Shown here one piece after another: positions 15,813 to 24,813 of a DNA stretch of 64,000 nucleotides. Numbering within the stretch: the first letter of the stretch is position 1; each line of letters starts with the position of its first letter. The stretch is taken from the NCBI RefSeq assembly GCF_003731765.1, contig NZ_MOAL01000004.1, positions 2,480,001 to 2,544,000 on the forward strand, given 5' to 3'. Made by a program: the position numbers and the translations under genes. The notes beneath the pieces are model-generated. The model worked only from the letters and a program-made list of their open reading frames with translations. It was not told the DNA's origin and did not search any database. Origin of the DNA: Pseudomonas chlororaphis (GTDB taxonomy: Bacteria; Pseudomonadota; Gammaproteobacteria; Pseudomonadales; Pseudomonadaceae).

Positions 15813-16220
15813 TCAGTTGAGGGTTGCAAGGTTTTCCGTGGCCACCCACCCATAGGGCGACGGCCAGTCTCGGGCGCTGTTTTGAGTCAGGAAAGAAGTG
15901 GCCAGCAGCACCAGGCACAACACGGCGGGCAAGGCATCACGCGGCTTGCGCACCCCGATATGCGCTGCGGCGGACAGCAGCAGGTGATAGAACATTCCGG
16001 CGTAGGCGAGATCACTCAGCGCCACGCTGAAGCGCGACAGAATCACCGCCACGACAAGGAGTTTTACCGCGATCAGCAGCGGCACCAGGTACTCGGGATA
16101 ACCGAGACCCGCAAAGACTTTGCGCACCCAGTTTCTTTTGAAGATGTACAACGTTGCGGAGACTAGATAGATCAACGACAACAGTATGGTGCTGATCCAA
16201 TACCCATAAATGGCGATCAT
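15813..16220 (-). CDS. DoxX-like membrane protein
   Basis: This 135-aa protein has four hydrophobic segments (about residues 5-25, 45-65, 72-90 and 96-112), typical of the DoxX_2 family of small inner-membrane proteins. The FAGLGYPEYLVPLLIAVKLL stretch (here FAGLGYPEYLVP and LLIAVKLL) is a family hallmark. Function is poorly known; members often accompany inducible oxidoreductases. It is the first gene of the operon with the SDR and shares an 84-bp divergent promoter region with the HxlR gene. Confidence 0.8.
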   Translation of the reverse strand: MIAIYGYWISTILLSLIYLVSATLYIFKRNWVRKVFAGLGYPEYLVPLLIAVKLLVVAVILSRFSVALSDLAYAGMFYHLLLSAAAHIGVRKPRDALPAVLCLVLLATSFLTQNSARDWPSPYGWVATENLATLN

Positions 16221-16304
16221 TAAGCGGCTTCCTAAGCACGTGTTTTACTTCGACTTGGGCTCACGATGTCGCCTAACATGAAAGTTCACAAGTAGGATGA
16301 AAAA

Positions 16305-16706
16305 GTGGTGCTTAGTATGGAAAACCAGACTGATGAAGTTCCTCACATCAACATGCACGAAGAAATGCGCCGCGCATTTGCCCTGCTTTCAGGCAAATGG
16401 AAACTGGAAATCATGTGGTTGTTGAATCAGCGGATTTATCGATTTGGCGAACTGCGCAAAGCCATCAGCGGTATTACCCAGCACATGCTGACCGCACAAC
16501 TTCGCGAGCTTGAACATGACGGGTTGGTGTCACGCACGGTATTTGCCGAAGTGCCACCACGCGTCGAATATGAAATGACCGAAAAGGCCCGCGCACTGGG
16601 GCCGACGATGCAGGCACTGGCCACCTGGTGGAGTGAATACGGCAACAGCGTGCCGGTAAAACCCAGCTCACGCGGGCGCAAGCCAACCACCCACACACCG
16701 CGCTGA
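16305..16706 (+). CDS. HxlR-family regulator
   Basis: This 133-aa winged-helix protein has LLSGKWKLEIMWLLNQRIYR, RFGELRKAISGITQHMLTAQ and RELEHDGLVSRTVF, the classic HxlR/DUF24 fold. I take the GTG at 16305 as start because AGGATG precedes it by six to seven bases; an ATG lies four codons downstream. It has no cysteine at all, so thiol-based sensing as in HypR or QorR is excluded. It is divergent from the DoxX-SDR operon, its probable target. Confidence 0.88.
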   Translation: MVLSMENQTDEVPHINMHEEMRRAFALLSGKWKLEIMWLLNQRIYRFGELRKAISGITQHMLTAQLRELEHDGLVSRTVFAEVPPRVEYEMTEKARALGPTMQALATWWSEYGNSVPVKPSSRGRKPTTHTPR

Positions 16707-16971
16707 ACCTTGCGCTCAGCCGGCGCTCGCACCCACGCCCTGCCTGGGGCCTGATCGTCTGCCGGAGCGCGGGTTCACCGGCTTCGACCCGGGCACATGC
16801 TGTTAAAAGATCTTCCGCCCCTGTTTCGCCAAACCCATGGCTGTGTATCCCGCGGTGATGGCCGCTCGCTGGACGAACGAGGCCAATGGATGACCGATGA
16901 GCGTCAGTCGAGCGGGCGGCCTGTGGGCCTCTGTATGGGGCTGCGACGCAATGGCCTGAGTGCCGCTACGG

Positions 16972-17730
16972 TTACAACAACTGCCCGCCCGAAATATCAA
17001 ACGTGGTCCCGTTGGCCCAGGCCATGTCATCGGACAGGATGGCCGCCACCGCACCGCCGATGTCGTCCGGCAGGCCGACACGGCCCAGTGCGATGCCTTG
17101 TGCCACGTAGGCATTCACCTCCTGGTTATCGCGCACTGCACCACCGCCAAAATCGGTTGCGATGGCGCCCGGGGCAATTGCATTCACCCGAATTCGGCGC
17201 GAGCCCAGTTCCACGGCCATGTAGCGGGTCAGCACTTCGACTGCAGCTTTCACCGCCGCATAAATGCTGTACCCCGGCAACGTAAAGCGCACAAAACCGG
17301 AGGACACGTTGAGGATGCGACCGCCGTCTGCGACGAGGGGCAGCAGCGCCTGAGTGAGGAAAATCGGCCCGCGAAGGTGCGTGGCGACCAGTGAGGCAAA
17401 CTGCTCTTGAGTCGCGTCAGTAAAGTTGGAAAAAAGACCATTGCCGGCATTGTTGACGAGGAAGTCGAAGCGCTCGCGGCCGAAGTTGGCCATCAGCGTA
17501 TGGGTCACTGCGCTTGAGAACGCCTCATAGCTGGCGGTATCGGTGATATCGAGCGGCAGCATCGCGGCCTTGCCGCCCTGCGCTTCGATCTCCAGCTTCA
17601 GCGTCTCGGCTTCTGCTGCGCCGCTGCGGTAGGTGCCGATGATGTGGACGCCGCGCTTGGCGAGGTGCAGGGCCATGTTGCGGCCGAGGCCGCGGCTGGC
17701 ACCGGTGATAAGAGCGATCTGCTGGGTCAT
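16972..17730 (-). CDS. Short-chain dehydrogenase/reductase
   Basis: This 252-aa SDR starts at ATG 17730 (MTQQIALITGASRGLGRNMA, glycine motif at 10-16); a longer frame adds 21 residues without similarity. NNAGNGLFSN and the catalytic YAAVK (GYSIYAAVKAA) are present, followed by NAIAPGAIATDF and a C-terminal FDISGGQ. It is divergent from the second AraC_N regulator with 157 bp between the start codons, so probably its target. Substrate unknown. Confidence 0.88.
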   Translation of the reverse strand: MTQQIALITGASRGLGRNMALHLAKRGVHIIGTYRSGAAEAETLKLEIEAQGGKAAMLPLDITDTASYEAFSSAVTHTLMANFGRERFDFLVNNAGNGLFSNFTDATQEQFASLVATHLRGPIFLTQALLPLVADGGRILNVSSGFVRFTLPGYSIYAAVKAAVEVLTRYMAVELGSRRIRVNAIAPGAIATDFGGGAVRDNQEVNAYVAQGIALGRVGLPDDIGGAVAAILSDDMAWANGTTFDISGGQLL

Positions 17731-17887
17731 GGTCTGTCTCTGCTGGGTTAGGTGCACCCTGGGGTGCTTTCTTGACTCGCCCAAGATAGGCAACGGACGG
17801 TTTTCAACCCACGCCTGATCAGCTCAATTCATTGCCTGATTGTCTCAATCGTCTTGCGTGCTGCCGGAGCATCGCCATAATCCGCAG

Positions 17888-18862
17888 ATGAATAATGACC
17901 TTGCCCCCCACCTTGATATCGCCCTGCGCCATGCGCCGCCGGGTTTGACGCGCACGCCGATCCCGCGTGTAGACCTCTGCGTCGGGCAAGGCTCTACAGA
18001 CGAGACACCCTGCCTGTACCGCTCGATGATCTGCTTCATCCTGCAAGGCTCGAAGCGCGTCGCGCTTAACGACCATCTTCTGAGCTACGACAGTCAGCAA
18101 TACCTCATCAGCGCCCTGGACCTGCCTCTGATCGGGCAGATTCTGGATGCTGAAGAGGGGCAGCCCTACGTTGCGGTCTCGCTCGTGCTGGATCCGGCCC
18201 TGCTGGCGGAACTGGCGGCGACCCTGCCGCCGGTTCGCGAGAGCGCGGAAAACGGGATTGGCATCACCATCAACCCGATGAGCGCGGCGCTTCGCGACAC
18301 GTTACTGCGCTTGTTGTCGCTGCTCGACACACCGGCCGACATCCCGGTTCTGGGCCCCCTGGTCGAACGGGAATTGCTCTATCGTCTCCTTCAGGGGCCT
18401 CAAGGCCGGCTGCTGCGCCAGATTGCCCAACCCGACGGCGCCCTCGGTAGCATCCGCCGAGCCGTGGCCTGGATCAGGGATAACTACAGTGCGCGGCTGC
18501 GTATCGAGGCGCTGTGCGATGCCAGCGGCATGAGCCGCGCCAGCCTGCATCGGCACTTCAAGTCGATGACCGGCTTGAGTCCTATCCAGTATCAGAAGCA
18601 GCTCAGGTTGCAGGAAGCTCGCCAGCTTTTACTGGCGGGCGAGCATCGCGCGTCTGATGTGGCGTTCGCCGTCGGCTATGAAAGCGCCTCCCAGTTCAGC
18701 CGCGAGTACCTCCGGCAATTCGGCGCCTCGCCGGCCCGCAACGTGCGCGAAATACGCCAGGCGATCGGTGAGCCGTTTCTCAACACGACCGCCTCAACAT
18801 CGCCGCCAACCGAGCCGAGCGCCACCTCTATGCAATCGGCGATCACCGATACCCTGGCATAA
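17888..18862 (+). CDS. AraC-family regulator (AraC_N type)
   Basis: This 324-aa regulator starts at ATG 17888 (MNNDLAPHLDIALRH); a TTG 16 codons earlier is less likely. The N-terminal AraC_N domain (MICFILQGSKRVALNDHLLS) precedes two C-terminal HTH motifs. They are LRIEALCDASGMSRASLHRH and RASDVAFAVGYESASQFSRE. It is architecturally the same as 11476-12408, each paired with a divergent enzyme gene. A terminator directly follows. Confidence 0.9.
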   Translation: MNNDLAPHLDIALRHAPPGLTRTPIPRVDLCVGQGSTDETPCLYRSMICFILQGSKRVALNDHLLSYDSQQYLISALDLPLIGQILDAEEGQPYVAVSLVLDPALLAELAATLPPVRESAENGIGITINPMSAALRDTLLRLLSLLDTPADIPVLGPLVERELLYRLLQGPQGRLLRQIAQPDGALGSIRRAVAWIRDNYSARLRIEALCDASGMSRASLHRHFKSMTGLSPIQYQKQLRLQEARQLLLAGEHRASDVAFAVGYESASQFSREYLRQFGASPARNVREIRQAIGEPFLNTTASTSPPTEPSATSMQSAITDTLA

Positions 18863-18864
18863 AA

Positions 18865-18894
18865 AAGGCCGCCTCGAGTATTCGAGGCAGCCTT
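18865..18894. terminator. Terminator between araC-type gene and feaB
   Basis: AAGGC-c-GCCTCGA, loop GTAT, TCGAGGC-a-GCCTT forms 12 pairs with one mismatch. The A-run on its left becomes a U-tract only for minus-strand transcription, so it best serves feaB. Confidence 0.7.
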
Positions 18895-18972
18895 GGGCAA
18901 GTCAGCTAGAGATCAGATCAAACGGCGCATTCAACCCCTGCCCCAACACTGGCCTTGCCGGATCAAAACAGT

Positions 18973-20475
18973 TCAATGCCGGATGCAAATGGATTTGCTT
19001 TCAGTAAAAGCATCGAGCCAATCGACACCGAAATCCCGTCCTGTGCCTGACTGCTTGAAACCACCGAACGGCATGTTCGCGTCGATCAGGGTATGGCTGT
19101 TGACCCACACGGTGCCGGCCTCGATGCGTGGGGTCAGGTCCATAGCCGCCGACAGGCTATTGGTCCATAAGCTGGCGGTGAGCCCGTACTCGGTGTCGTT
19201 GGCCTTGCTCAGGGCTTCTTCAACATCGGCCACCCGGGTCAGGGTGACGACCGGCCCGAACACTTCCTCCCGGCTCAGCGACAACCTGTCATCGGGGTTG
19301 ATCACCAGGGTTGGCGAGACATAAAACCCTTGATGGTCCGGCACCGGGGCGCCGCTGATCAGTTCGGCCTGGTGGCTGTGGGCGTCGGCCAGGTAAGACT
19401 GGACGTTCAGTTGATGGGGTTTGGAGGCCACCGGGTTGATCTGGGCGCTGGGGTCCATGCCCGCCCCTAAGGTCAGCCCTTTGACCGCCGACTCGAAGTC
19501 GCCCACCAGCCGGTCGAACAACGGGGCTTCGATGTAGATCCGCGAGCTGGCGGCACAAACCTGGCCCTGATTGAGAAAGCTGCCCATCATCAGGCCTTCG
19601 ACCACTTGCTGCGGGTCTGCATCCTTGAGGACGATGGCCGGGTTTTTGCCGCCCAATTCCAGGGTGATGCGGGTCAGCCGGTCCACGGCGCTGCGGGCAA
19701 TGCCCTTGCCGGTGGCGGTCGAGCCGGTGAAGCTGATTTTGCTGATCAACGGGTGGCGGGTCAGTACCTGACCGCACACGCTGCCGCTGCCCGTCACCAG
19801 GTTGAAGACACCCGGAGGAATGCCGGCTTCAGTGGCCAGTTCGGCCATGCGCATCAAGGTCAACGGGGTGATTTCCGAAGGCTTGATCACGATCGAGCAA
19901 CCGGCCGCCAGTGCCGGCATCACTTTCCACATGCCGATCATCAACGGGAAGTTCCAGGGCACAATCCCGGCGACCACGCCAATTGGCTCTTTGCGGGTGT
20001 AGGCGGTGTAGCGCGCCCCGGCGGGTACGGGGAGCGACAGGTCGAGGGTGCGTCCGGAGATTTTTGTGGCCAGGCCTGCGGTGTAGCGCATCCAGTTCAG
20101 GGTGCAGCCCACTTCAAAGGCCCGCGACACCGCGATCGACTTGCCCTGCTCCAGGGTTTCCAACTGAGCCAGTTCTTCAGCGTGCTGTTCGAGCAAGTCG
20201 GCATAGCGCAGCAAAATACGTTCGCGCTCCGCCGGCAGGCGGCGCGACCAGACGCCCGAGACAAAAGCACCATGGGCCGACGTCACCGCACGCTCGACAT
20301 CGAACGCATTGGCGTCGGCAGTCGAGGCGATCTGCAGGCCGGTTGAAGGGTCGTAGACCGGCAAGGTGGCCGTGGACTGGGCACTGACCCAACCGCCATC
20401 GATGTACAAGCCACGGCGTTGCTTCAAGAAGGCGCTGACCCTGTCCAGGGTCGCGACCTTATGACTATGATTCAT
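18973..20475 (-). CDS. feaB: Phenylacetaldehyde dehydrogenase
   Basis: This 500-aa aldehyde dehydrogenase starts at ATG 20475 ([17 protein letters not shown]) with AAGGAT at good spacing. Long stretches follow E. coli FeaB/PadA, including [20 protein letters not shown] and [15 protein letters not shown]. The catalytic glutamate lies in [11 protein letters not shown] and the nucleophile cysteine in [11 protein letters not shown]. It oxidises phenylacetaldehyde-type aldehydes to the arylacetate with NAD. It is divergent from tynA, whose product supplies the aldehyde, and is probably activated by FeaR. A second, less similar PadA-type enzyme is at 35223-36710. Confidence 0.92.
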   Translation of the reverse strand: MNHSHKVATLDRVSAFLKQRRGLYIDGGWVSAQSTATLPVYDPSTGLQIASTADANAFDVERAVTSAHGAFVSGVWSRRLPAERERILLRYADLLEQHAEELAQLETLEQGKSIAVSRAFEVGCTLNWMRYTAGLATKISGRTLDLSLPVPAGARYTAYTRKEPIGVVAGIVPWNFPLMIGMWKVMPALAAGCSIVIKPSEITPLTLMRMAELATEAGIPPGVFNLVTGSGSVCGQVLTRHPLISKISFTGSTATGKGIARSAVDRLTRITLELGGKNPAIVLKDADPQQVVEGLMMGSFLNQGQVCAASSRIYIEAPLFDRLVGDFESAVKGLTLGAGMDPSAQINPVASKPHQLNVQSYLADAHSHQAELISGAPVPDHQGFYVSPTLVINPDDRLSLSREEVFGPVVTLTRVADVEEALSKANDTEYGLTASLWTNSLSAAMDLTPRIEAGTVWVNSHTLIDANMPFGGFKQSGTGRDFGVDWLDAFTESKSICIRH

Positions 20476-20589
20476 GATCCTTGCCTCACGCAGACGATTG
20501 GAAATAACCACCACTGCACGCCTCAACCGCCCCACGGTCGGCGTTACAGTGCTTGGCGTCAGAGCCTAAGTCAGCGATGAGGCCTTGGA

Positions 20590-20605
20590 CTTTTCATCTG
20601 TGCCA
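20590..20605 (-). promoter_or_regulatory. Near-match FeaR site for feaB
   Basis: On the minus strand this reads TGGCA-CAGATGAA-AAG, one base off TGNCA-N8-AAA (an N7 reading gives the full AAA). It lies 115 bp upstream of the feaB start. Confidence 0.4.
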
Positions 20606-20768
20606 GAGCGGTTTCTGTCCCTGCCAATCTCGGTTCGGCGAGCCAGACAGCGCGGCGTCGGCCGCTGGGCCTTACACTGCGCGGCATCGTCTCGACGCCC
20701 CGAAAACTCCCGGGTTCGATGGGGTGCCGATCGAGAACGATTGATTTAGGCACAGAGCACAAGGTTTC

Positions 20769-20784
20769 TGGCAAGAATCAAAAA
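20769..20784 (+). promoter_or_regulatory. FeaR-type activator site for tynA
   Basis: TGGCA-AGAATCAA-AAA fits the FeaR binding consensus TGNCA-N8-AAA reported for E. coli. It ends 68 bp before the tynA ATG, in an activator-like position. Confidence 0.6.
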
Positions 20785-20852
20785 GAAGCGATCCACCGGC
20801 TGTAGCAAAGTGCAGGTGTGCCTGTCCCCGGCTCGTCCCAAGGAACTCAGAA

Positions 20853-23141
20853 ATGTTCACGTCCGTAGCGTTGCTAAAAAGAAAACCGCTGGCTCGACTC
20901 GCGCTGGCAATGACCTTGGCCACCGTCAGCTTGCCGTGCTGGCTGCCCAATGCTGACGCTCACGGAGCGGCCGCCGAGATGGTGCCCCTGCAATCGACCC
21001 TCGAGGCGTTTGGCGCCACGGTCAAATGGGACAACTACGCCAACCTGTTCGTCATCGCCAAGGACGGTGCCTACGTCAAGGTCAAGCCCAACAGCAAGGT
21101 GGCTCTGCTCAACGGCAAGCGCATGGAGCTGTCCGTGCCGGTGGTGTTCAAGAACAAGACCGCGTTCATGTCCAAGGACTTCATCAACCAGGTATTCCAG
21201 TCCGGCCTGGACAAGACCTTTGTCGTCGAGACTCGCCCCAACCCGCTCAACCCGCTGAGCGCCGACGAAATCAAGGCCGCCGTGACCATCGTCAAGCAGT
21301 CCGAGCACTACAAGCCCGGCTTGCGCTTCACTGAAGTCTCCGTCAAGGAGCCGCCCAAGGAGCAAGTGTGGAACTTCGTCTACACCGGCCAGAACGTCAG
21401 CCAGCCGCGCCAGGCCAATGTGGTGGTGCTCGATGGCAAGCATGTGATCGAAGGGCTGGTGGACCTGGACAGCAAGACGCTGAAGTCCTGGAAACCCGTG
21501 GAAGGTGCCCACGGCATGGTCTTGCTGGATGATTTTGCCACCGTGCAGTCCGCCATTGAGTCGAGCCCGGAATACGCACAGGCCCTGGCCAAACGTGGCA
21601 TCAACGACGTCAAGAAGGTCGTGGCCACGCCGCTGACGGTCGGCTATTTCGACGGCAAGGACGGCCTGGCCCAGGATAAACGCCTGCTGAAAATCGTCAG
21701 TTACCTGAACACCGAGGACGGCAACTACTGGGCACACCCGATCGAGGGCCTGGTGGCGATTGTCGACCTGGAGCAGAAGAAACTGATCAAGATCGAGGAC
21801 GAGGCCCTGATCCCGGTGCCGATGAAACCGACCCCCTATGACGGGCGTGGGCGCCTGGGAGTGAAGGTCAAGCCGTTGGAGATCATCGAGCCCGAGGGGA
21901 AAAACTACACCATCACCGGCAACAGCATTCACTGGCAGAACTGGAACTTCCACGTCCGTCTCGATTCCCGGGTCGGCCCGGTGCTGTCCACCGTCACCTA
22001 CGACGACAAGGGCAAGAAACGCAAAGTCATGTACGAAGGCTCCTTGGGCGGCATGATCGTGCCTTACGGCGACCCGGATGTGGGCTGGTATTTCAAGGCC
22101 TACCTGGACTCGGGCGACTACGGCATGGGCACCTTGACCTCGCCGATCGCCCGCGGCAAGGACGCCCCGGAAAACGCCGTGCTCCTGGACGCCACCCTGG
22201 CCGACTACACCGGCGCACCGACCTCGATCCCACGCGCCATGGCGGTGTTCGAACGCTACGCCGGCCCGGAATACAAACACCAGGAGATGGGCCAGCCCAA
22301 CCTCAGCACCGAACGCCGTGAACTGGTGGTGCGTTGGATCAGCACCGTCGGCAACTACGACTACATCTTCGACTGGGTCTTCCAGCAGAACGGCACCATC
22401 GGCATCGACGCCGGCGCCACCGGCATCGAGGCGGTCAAGGGCGTGAAGTCCAAAACCATGCACGAGGCCACCGCCAAGGAAGACACCCGCTACGGCACCC
22501 TGCTGGACCACAACATCGTGGGCACCACCCACCAGCACATCTACAACTTCCGCCTGGACATGGATGTGGATGGGGAAAACAACTCCCTGGTGGAAGTGAA
22601 CCCGGTGGTTGCCAAGAACGACCGCGGCGGGCCGCGCACCAGCACCATGCAGACCGAGCAGCAGGTGGTCAGCACCGAACAGCAAGCCGCGCAGAAATTC
22701 GACCCTTCGACCGTTCGCCTGCTGACCAACTTCAGCAAGGAAAACAAAGTCGGCAACCCGGTTTCCTATCAGTTGATCCCTTACGCCGGCGGCACTCACC
22801 CGGTGGCCAAGGGCGCCAACTTCGGCAAGGATGAGTGGCTCTATCACCGCTTGAGCTTTATGGACAAACAACTCTGGGTAACGCGCTACAACCCCGAGGA
22901 AAAATACCCTGAAGGCAAGTACCCGAACCGCTCGGACAAGGACGCCGGGCTGGGCCAGTTCACCCATGACAACCAGTCCATCGAGAACACCGACAATGTG
23001 GTCTGGCTGACCACCGGCACCACCCACATCGCCCGTGCCGAAGAGTGGCCGATCATGCCCACCGAGTGGGTGCATGTGCTGTTGAAACCATGGAACTTCT
23101 TCGATGAAACCCCGACGTTGAACCTCAACTCACCCCAATAA
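20853..23141 (+). CDS. tynA: Copper/TPQ primary amine oxidase (tyramine oxidase)
   Basis: This 762-aa periplasmic quinoprotein converts tyramine or 2-phenylethylamine with O2 to the aldehyde, NH3 and H2O2. A signal peptide spans about residues 1-36 (ending NADAHG). The N-terminal Cu-amine-oxidase domain (VPLQSTLEAFGATVKWDNYA) is the extra domain of E. coli TynA. The TPQ precursor is Tyr502 in GNYDYIFDW. The catalytic-base Asp is in YLDSGDYG. Copper ligands are in THQHIYNF (HxH) and near GTTHIARAEEWPIMPTEW. The length equals that of the E. coli enzyme. It is divergent from feaB and upstream of feaR, a compact phenylethylamine-to-phenylacetate module. Confidence 0.95.
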   Translation: MFTSVALLKRKPLARLALAMTLATVSLPCWLPNADAHGAAAEMVPLQSTLEAFGATVKWDNYANLFVIAKDGAYVKVKPNSKVALLNGKRMELSVPVVFKNKTAFMSKDFINQVFQSGLDKTFVVETRPNPLNPLSADEIKAAVTIVKQSEHYKPGLRFTEVSVKEPPKEQVWNFVYTGQNVSQPRQANVVVLDGKHVIEGLVDLDSKTLKSWKPVEGAHGMVLLDDFATVQSAIESSPEYAQALAKRGINDVKKVVATPLTVGYFDGKDGLAQDKRLLKIVSYLNTEDGNYWAHPIEGLVAIVDLEQKKLIKIEDEALIPVPMKPTPYDGRGRLGVKVKPLEIIEPEGKNYTITGNSIHWQNWNFHVRLDSRVGPVLSTVTYDDKGKKRKVMYEGSLGGMIVPYGDPDVGWYFKAYLDSGDYGMGTLTSPIARGKDAPENAVLLDATLADYTGAPTSIPRAMAVFERYAGPEYKHQEMGQPNLSTERRELVVRWISTVGNYDYIFDWVFQQNGTIGIDAGATGIEAVKGVKSKTMHEATAKEDTRYGTLLDHNIVGTTHQHIYNFRLDMDVDGENNSLVEVNPVVAKNDRGGPRTSTMQTEQQVVSTEQQAAQKFDPSTVRLLTNFSKENKVGNPVSYQLIPYAGGTHPVAKGANFGKDEWLYHRLSFMDKQLWVTRYNPEEKYPEGKYPNRSDKDAGLGQFTHDNQSIENTDNVVWLTTGTTHIARAEEWPIMPTEWVHVLLKPWNFFDETPTLNLNSPQ

Positions 23142-23147
23142 ACGCAT

Positions 23148-23178
23148 AAAAAAAGAGGCTCCCAGGAGCCTCTTTTTT
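23148..23178. terminator. Bidirectional terminator between tynA and feaR
   Basis: AAAAAAGAGGCTCC, loop CA, GGAGCCTCTTTTTT. The 14-pair stem has A- and T-run flanks that would terminate both convergent transcripts. Confidence 0.9.
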
Positions 23179-23197
23179 GTGTTGGAGAACGCATCGG

Positions 23198-24112
23198 TCA
23201 AGCGTGCTGCTTGCGGTACTCCCCCGGGGAAATGCCAAAGCGCGACTTGAACGCCGTGGAGAAGTAGCTCGAATCGGAGAACCCCCACGAGTAACCCAGC
23301 GCCGACAGCTTTTGCTCGACCCCCGACTGGCGCAAGGACTCGGCACACAGGTCCAGGCGACGGTTCTTGATATAGCGCGCCACCACCAGCCCCTTCTTGG
23401 CGAACATCCGATACAGGCCGCGCATGGAGACGCCAACTTCCCGCGCCAGCCATTCAGGGCAGAGCTCTTCCGAACGGATGTGCTCGTCAATGCAGCCCAG
23501 CGTCTTGCGGAACAGGCGCTCGTGCACATCACCGCCGTCTTCGGCCTGGCTGATCGCCGGGCGCAGCAGGCTGACAATCGCTTCCAGGGTCGCTTCGCTT
23601 TCCTGCCGGCTCAGGCTGGGTTGTGACGCGGCATCCAATATCAAACGGTGGGAAAACAGGGCAATGGGGGATGTCGCGGCAATCCGTTGGCCGCACCGGA
23701 CCTGACTGAAGCGCAGGGTTTGCTCGACCAACTGATAGGGAAGAATGAGCGACAACTGCCGCGAGTTTTCACTGTAGTTGAAGTCGCTGGGGCGCGAGGC
23801 ATCAATCAGCGTGATGTCGCCCGCCGAGAGCAAGGCCTTGTTGTCGCCCTGGGCCATGCCGGCGGTGCCATCGAGTTGGAACACCGCGAAGTACTTGCCG
23901 CCCTCACCTGCCGCGACCTCTCGCGGCGTGCGGTACAGCCGCGCCTGGCAGGCATCGACAAAACTGAGCTCCAGTGCGCCGTTTTGGCACTCGCGGATCT
24001 GCCCGGAAAATTCGGTGCCCAGGGTTTGTGCGTTGAAGGCGCCGCATATCTGGTTGATCTGGTGGATCCACTGATCAAACCCATCACGGCGTTGTGCAAG
24101 TGTAGAAATCAT
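23198..24112 (-). CDS. feaR: AraC-family activator of the tynA/feaB genes
   Basis: This 304-aa protein starts at ATG 24112 (MISTLAQRRDGFDQWIHQIN), preferred over a GTG four codons earlier because GAGG is correctly spaced. The N-terminal AraC_binding_2-like domain (FVDACQARLYRTPREVAAG) matches FeaR. The C-terminal double HTH has WLAREVGVSMRGLYRMFAKK and GFSDSSYFSTAFKSRFGISP. In E. coli FeaR activates tynA and feaB in response to aromatic amines or their aldehydes. Adjacency, convergent orientation to tynA and the TGNCA-N8-AAA site support the same role here. Confidence 0.88.
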   Translation of the reverse strand: MISTLAQRRDGFDQWIHQINQICGAFNAQTLGTEFSGQIRECQNGALELSFVDACQARLYRTPREVAAGEGGKYFAVFQLDGTAGMAQGDNKALLSAGDITLIDASRPSDFNYSENSRQLSLILPYQLVEQTLRFSQVRCGQRIAATSPIALFSHRLILDAASQPSLSRQESEATLEAIVSLLRPAISQAEDGGDVHERLFRKTLGCIDEHIRSEELCPEWLAREVGVSMRGLYRMFAKKGLVVARYIKNRRLDLCAESLRQSGVEQKLSALGYSWGFSDSSYFSTAFKSRFGISPGEYRKQHA

Positions 24113-24813
24113 CTCGGGCCTCACGCGGGCTTATTTTTATTATGTACGCCACTTCACGATAAATGGCGGCACCACTGCCGTGCTGCACGCCCTGCCCGGG
24201 CCTGGGTGACCGGCCATCGGGTTACGGCGGGGAGCGCAGCGGCACCGTTCGAAGCTCATGAAGAAGCAGGATTCGCGCCAGGAACAGCCTGAAGGCTACC
24301 GCCTCTCTGGTTCGCGAAGCGCTTTCCGGGGTGAGCGAAACGATGCCGAGACAGATTAGGCCTTTACCACTCAATTATTCAACATTTTAAAAGAAAATCC
24401 GTATCACTTAAAAAGCACCAAATGGCGTCATAAAAAACCTATAAATAAAAAAATAAATCCAATAAAAACAATTACTTAAACATAAAACACCATTTGCAAA
24501 TCGTATTTATTAAAAACGAATACAAAAATACCGACACCCTAAATAACGTTAAAACCATATTTAAGGTATCTAATCCGCGCTGTTTCCTGAGAAAACCCGC
24601 TCAAGCGGCAAAGGCCGCCTTGGCCTAGATTCAGGCCCCTCGCCGTGAGCACCTGGGGCAACCCGGAAGGTGAATCATGGCAACCCTGGTCAAAAGCCAC
24701 GGCACACAGAATCAAGACACCTACCGCTCGGAAGGCACTTAATAGCTTCCATCAGGAACAGCGTTGGGTGCTGGTTCTGCAGTTGGGTTCCCCTTCACTT
24801 TTTAGGCTGCGCC
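24113..24813. other. 701-bp divergent intergenic region between feaR and amine oxidase gene
   Basis: No gene is seen. The right half contains the strongly AT-rich block at 24361-24570. The left half (24130-24350) has ordinary GC content and no motif I recognise. An in-frame upstream extension of the amine oxidase gene (from 24670) lacks similarity to the family and is read as leader. Confidence 0.65.
24361..24570. other. AT-rich block (about 26% GC)
   Basis: By hand count the 210 bp contain about 54 G or C, against about 60% in the flanking genes; 24421-24480 has only 11 of 60. A-tracts and TTAAA/ATAAAT steps dominate. Such blocks are typical targets of MvaT/MvaU (H-NS-like) silencers in pseudomonads, and would lie over the promoter of the 24814 gene. 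Confidence 0.7.

Larger units (their letters stand above)
20476..20852. other. 377-bp divergent promoter region of feaB and tynA
   Basis: No gene is seen. The region contains one sequence fitting the E. coli FeaR consensus (TGNCA-N8-AAA) on the tynA side and one near match in the feaB orientation. Short open frames on both strands lack support. Confidence 0.7.

Noticed and set aside
16707-16971. Minus-strand frame 16803-17114 ending in the gap after the HxlR gene
   Set aside because: It overlaps the 3' end of the SDR gene in another frame and has no domain; the gap is treated as non-coding.
20874-23075. 733-codon open frame antisense to tynA
   Set aside because: It is the mirror of tynA's strong codon bias in a GC-rich genome; it shows valine/glycine/histidine-rich low-complexity sequence and no family motif, while the plus strand encodes a complete TynA.
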